From Helicobacteraceae bacterium (GTDB taxonomy: Bacteria > Campylobacterota > Campylobacteria > Campylobacterales > Sulfurimonadaceae): a DNA stretch of 6,377 nt. The stretch is from NCBI GenBank assembly GCA_947497635.1, contig CANMHZ010000073.1, positions 1 through 6,377 on the forward strand, in the 5' to 3' direction. Every line of letters starts with the position of its first letter. Within the stretch, counting starts at the first letter, position 1. The position numbers and the translations under genes were made by a program. The notes beneath the pieces were generated by a model. It was given only the letters and a program-made list of their open reading frames with translations, was not told where the DNA came from and searched no databases. This document shows, in pieces, positions 4,245 to 6,377 of the stretch.

Positions 4245-6377
4245 TTAACTAGCTTGTGCATGATCGTGAGCAAGAACATGAGAAATTCCGAGAATACCAA
4301 GCGGATCAATCGCCATAATAATCTGACCATTCCCTAGCAATGCAGTTCCACTAAAAATTGGGTGTTGTTCCATAATTCCTTCAAGCGGTTTTTGGACAAC
4401 ATCCAGCTGACCTAATAAGTCATTGACAACAACAGCAAGTAAATTCCCTTTGATACTCAACACGACGATAGGGAGCGCTTTGTTCTCAAGAGCTTTCTCA
4501 TCGAGCATACTTTTTGCAAACAAGAGAGGGATGACTTCACCACGTAAATAGATGAATGGCTCATTTTGAAGATATTCAATCTTTGATGATTCAATTTTTA
4601 CCGTTTCGGAAACGCTATCCATTGGGAAACCATAGTGAACTCCTCTCATCATAACGTGCAAAAGCGATGTCACCGCAAGAGATACAGGGATAGAGAGATA
4701 AATCGTCGTCCCTTGATTCGGAAGTGTTTTAATACGAATCGTCCCCCCGAATCCCTCAATCGATTTACGCACAACATCCATACCCACACCGCGACCACTG
4801 TATTCACTGATTGTTTCCGCTGTAGAGAGTCCCGGAAGCATCACTAGTTCCGCTTTTTGTTCGTCACTCATTCCCTCAATTTGATCGAGCGTCAATAACT
4901 CTTTTTCCAACACTTTTTGAACAACACGGTCAATATTGATCCCCGCACCATCATCCCGAATCTCAATAATAATTTTATCACTTTGAGGGTAGGCTTTGAG
5001 GGTAATCAAACCATCAGGATTTTTCCCTTTTTGGACTCGAATATCGGGGAGTTCGATACCATGATCGAGAGAATTTCGCATAATATGAATCATCGGATCA
5101 GCAAGCATCTCGATCATATTTTTATCCAATGTGGTCTCTCCCCCCTCCATTGTTAGTATCACTCTCTTATTAAGGTTTTTGGAAATATCGCGTACCAATT
5201 TTGGATAACGGTCAAATACATAAGAGATAGGGAGCATTCGCATCGACATAATCAAATCTTGAAGTTGCTCAGTGAGACGATTAATGAACGTATATTTTTC
5301 CATAATCGCCCGTTTCGTCCCTTCATGCGTCATTTCATGTACCCCATCGGCAAGATAAGGGAGTGAATTTTTAGCAACCAAAAGTTCCCCAACGACATTC
5401 ATAAGATGATCAATAGACTCTTGCTCAATTTTTACCGTTTTTCCAATGACGCTTTTTTTGACTCCACCACTATGAAGCTCCAATTCCACTTTTGTTTCTG
5501 CTTGAACAGGCGCAGGAGAACTTTTGATACTAGCGTGTACTGGTGTCGCCACAGTTGGCGCTTGCACTACAGGAGCTTCGAAAAAGGAAGATGCTTTTGG
5601 TGCAATAATGATCTCTTCAGGTACGTTTTGAACATGAATCTCTTTAACAACAGGGGCTGATTTTTCTTCTAACCCAAGTTCTTGTCGTAGCCACGTGATC
5701 ATCGTTTCTTTCGAAGAAAACTCGATTGGCATTGTCTCACAATAGCCACTAATATAATGGGTCAACATCCCCTTCACTCGCTCTACTACCTCAGGGTCAT
5801 CCAACCATTCAAGCGCCTGAAGCTGTTGTTTTAACACGGCTTGAAGTTTCTCAAGTGCATTTTTATCCAAAGTAGGGAAAGAAGTCTCATTAACTGCATC
5901 TGGACTCTCTTCCAGAGAACTGGTACTTGGTACCTCATCTTGAAAATTTGGATCATAGACGTAAACATGCCCCAGTGGCAGCTGAGCAAAAAAGGATTTC
6001 AATAAACCCAAACTTTCCATCTCAACTGCCCCTATAAGATCAAGAAGACGATGAAGCTGGGTACTTTGAATTGTATCTTTTCCGATCAACGGCAAGGTAT
6101 TGGTGATTTTTTGCACAATTAATGAAATATTTTTTGTATCAATTTGGTGAGTACACTCTGCTGCAAGCTCTTTCAGAATATCAAGAGTATGACCGTCCTC
6201 ACCCTCATCAATTGCTAACAATGTGACAATATCAAGAGGATAAAAGGTCAGCTCATCGACAAAGTTAAACAGCGCATCGCTAATCTCTTCATACGTGGCA
6301 TAAATAAAGGCTGTCATCCTCAATCGTAACAATAATCCCTCTGGATCATCAAGTCCTGAAATAAGCGATTTAGCACT
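4245..6377 (-). CDS. cheA: CheA-type chemosensory histidine kinase (5'-truncated by the window edge)
   Basis: This cytoplasmic kinase autophosphorylates in a receptor array and passes phosphate to a response regulator. 710 residues are visible. The frame is open through base 6377, so the TTG at 6330-6332 is not a convincing start and the N-terminus lies outside. Counting from that TTG codon, the dimerisation (P3) helices begin with ESIDHLMNVVGELLVAKNSL (305-324) and include LQDLIMSMRMLPIS. The ATP-binding domain has the N box HIMRNSLDHGIE (416-427), G1 box DDGAGIN (460-466) and G2 box GRGVGMDVV (513-521), all intact, so it should be catalytically active. The C-terminal CheW-like P5 domain runs from about 545 to 685. 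N-terminal to P3 lie about 225 mostly helical residues and a Pro/Ala/Val-rich linker (about 225-285). No phosphotransfer HSxKG-type motif is visible, so the phosphorylated His is presumably in the missing part. It is the first gene visible in the operon; its promoter is off the window. Confidence 0.96.
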   Translation of the reverse strand, partial: SAKSLISGLDDPEGLLLRLRMTAFIYATYEEISDALFNFVDELTFYPLDIVTLLAIDEGEDGHTLDILKELAAECTHQIDTKNISLIVQKITNTLPLIGKDTIQSTQLHRLLDLIGAVEMESLGLLKSFFAQLPLGHVYVYDPNFQDEVPSTSSLEESPDAVNETSFPTLDKNALEKLQAVLKQQLQALEWLDDPEVVERVKGMLTHYISGYCETMPIEFSSKETMITWLRQELGLEEKSAPVVKEIHVQNVPEEIIIAPKASSFFEAPVVQAPTVATPVHASIKSSPAPVQAETKVELELHSGGVKKSVIGKTVKIEQESIDHLMNVVGELLVAKNSLPYLADGVHEMTHEGTKRAIMEKYTFINRLTEQLQDLIMSMRMLPISYVFDRYPKLVRDISKNLNKRVILTMEGGETTLDKNMIEMLADPMIHIMRNSLDHGIELPDIRVQKGKNPDGLITLKAYPQSDKIIIEIRDDGAGINIDRVVQKVLEKELLTLDQIEGMSDEQKAELVMLPGLSTAETISEYSGRGVGMDVVRKSIEGFGGTIRIKTLPNQGTTIYLSIPVSLAVTSLLHVMMRGVHYGFPMDSVSETVKIESSKIEYLQNEPFIYLRGEVIPLLFAKSMLDEKALENKALPIVVLSIKGNLLAVVVNDLLGQLDVVQKPLEGIMEQHPIFSGTALLGNGQIIMAIDPLGILGISHVLAHDHAQAS

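Noticed and set aside
4591..5440. An identical 16-base string occurs at 4591-4606 and 5425-5440 inside cheA.
   Set aside because: Both copies lie in the same codon phase and encode the short peptide TVKIE, in P5 and just before P3. Codon coincidence explains this better than a repeat element.
6330..6332. TTG as the start codon of the CheA gene.
   Set aside because: The frame stays open for another 15 codons to the window edge (ending, in reading order, with SAKSLISGLDDPEGLL before this codon), and CheA should have an N-terminal Hpt not yet reached. The gene is therefore treated as truncated.

Overview
The window is about 6.4 kb of fairly AT-rich bacterial DNA (roughly 40-43% GC by eye). It holds the 3' end of an amino-acid permease gene on the + strand, facing a compact six-gene chemosensory-type operon on the - strand. 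The gene content suggests a Campylobacterota member of the Sulfuricurvum/Sulfurimonas kind: a CheW carrying an internal zinc-binding CZB domain, a CheA with an unusual long N-terminal region, a small CxC/CxxH protein, and tight gene packing with AGGAG-type ribosome binding sites. The taxonomic assignment is inferred from protein style and was not tested by a search.

Layout. Positions 1-822 (+) are the C-terminal two-thirds of an APC-superfamily (CAT-type) amino-acid permease, cut by the left edge. Positions 823-860 are the convergent intergenic gap, with a perfect 8-bp stem-loop. The rest is one - strand operon, transcribed from right to left: a CheA-type histidine kinase (4245 to beyond 6377, 5' end outside the window), a CheW with an inserted CZB domain (3460-4230, GTG start), a small STAS-like protein without the usual phosphorylatable serine (3187-3456), a ParA/MinD-type ATPase (2437-3177), a 440-residue response regulator with a non-standard output region (1080-2402), and a 69-residue Cys/His-motif protein (861-1070). 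Gaps between genes are 3-34 bp, and several ribosome binding sites overlap the end of the preceding gene.

How the genes could work together (inference): CheA, coupled to receptors through CheW-CZB, would phosphorylate the receiver domain of the response regulator. The CZB domain could add zinc or oxidant (HOCl-type) sensing directly to the coupling protein. The ParA ATPase could position the signalling array or its output component, as ParC and PpfA do in other systems. The STAS-like protein and a possible degenerate anti-sigma-kinase-like fold in the middle of the response regulator raise the idea of a partner-switch-derived output rather than a flagellar CheY output. No chemoreceptor, cheR, cheB or single-domain cheY is visible, so the true output is unknown. 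No mobile elements, RNA genes or CRISPR arrays were seen, and no gap without a gene exceeds 40 bp.
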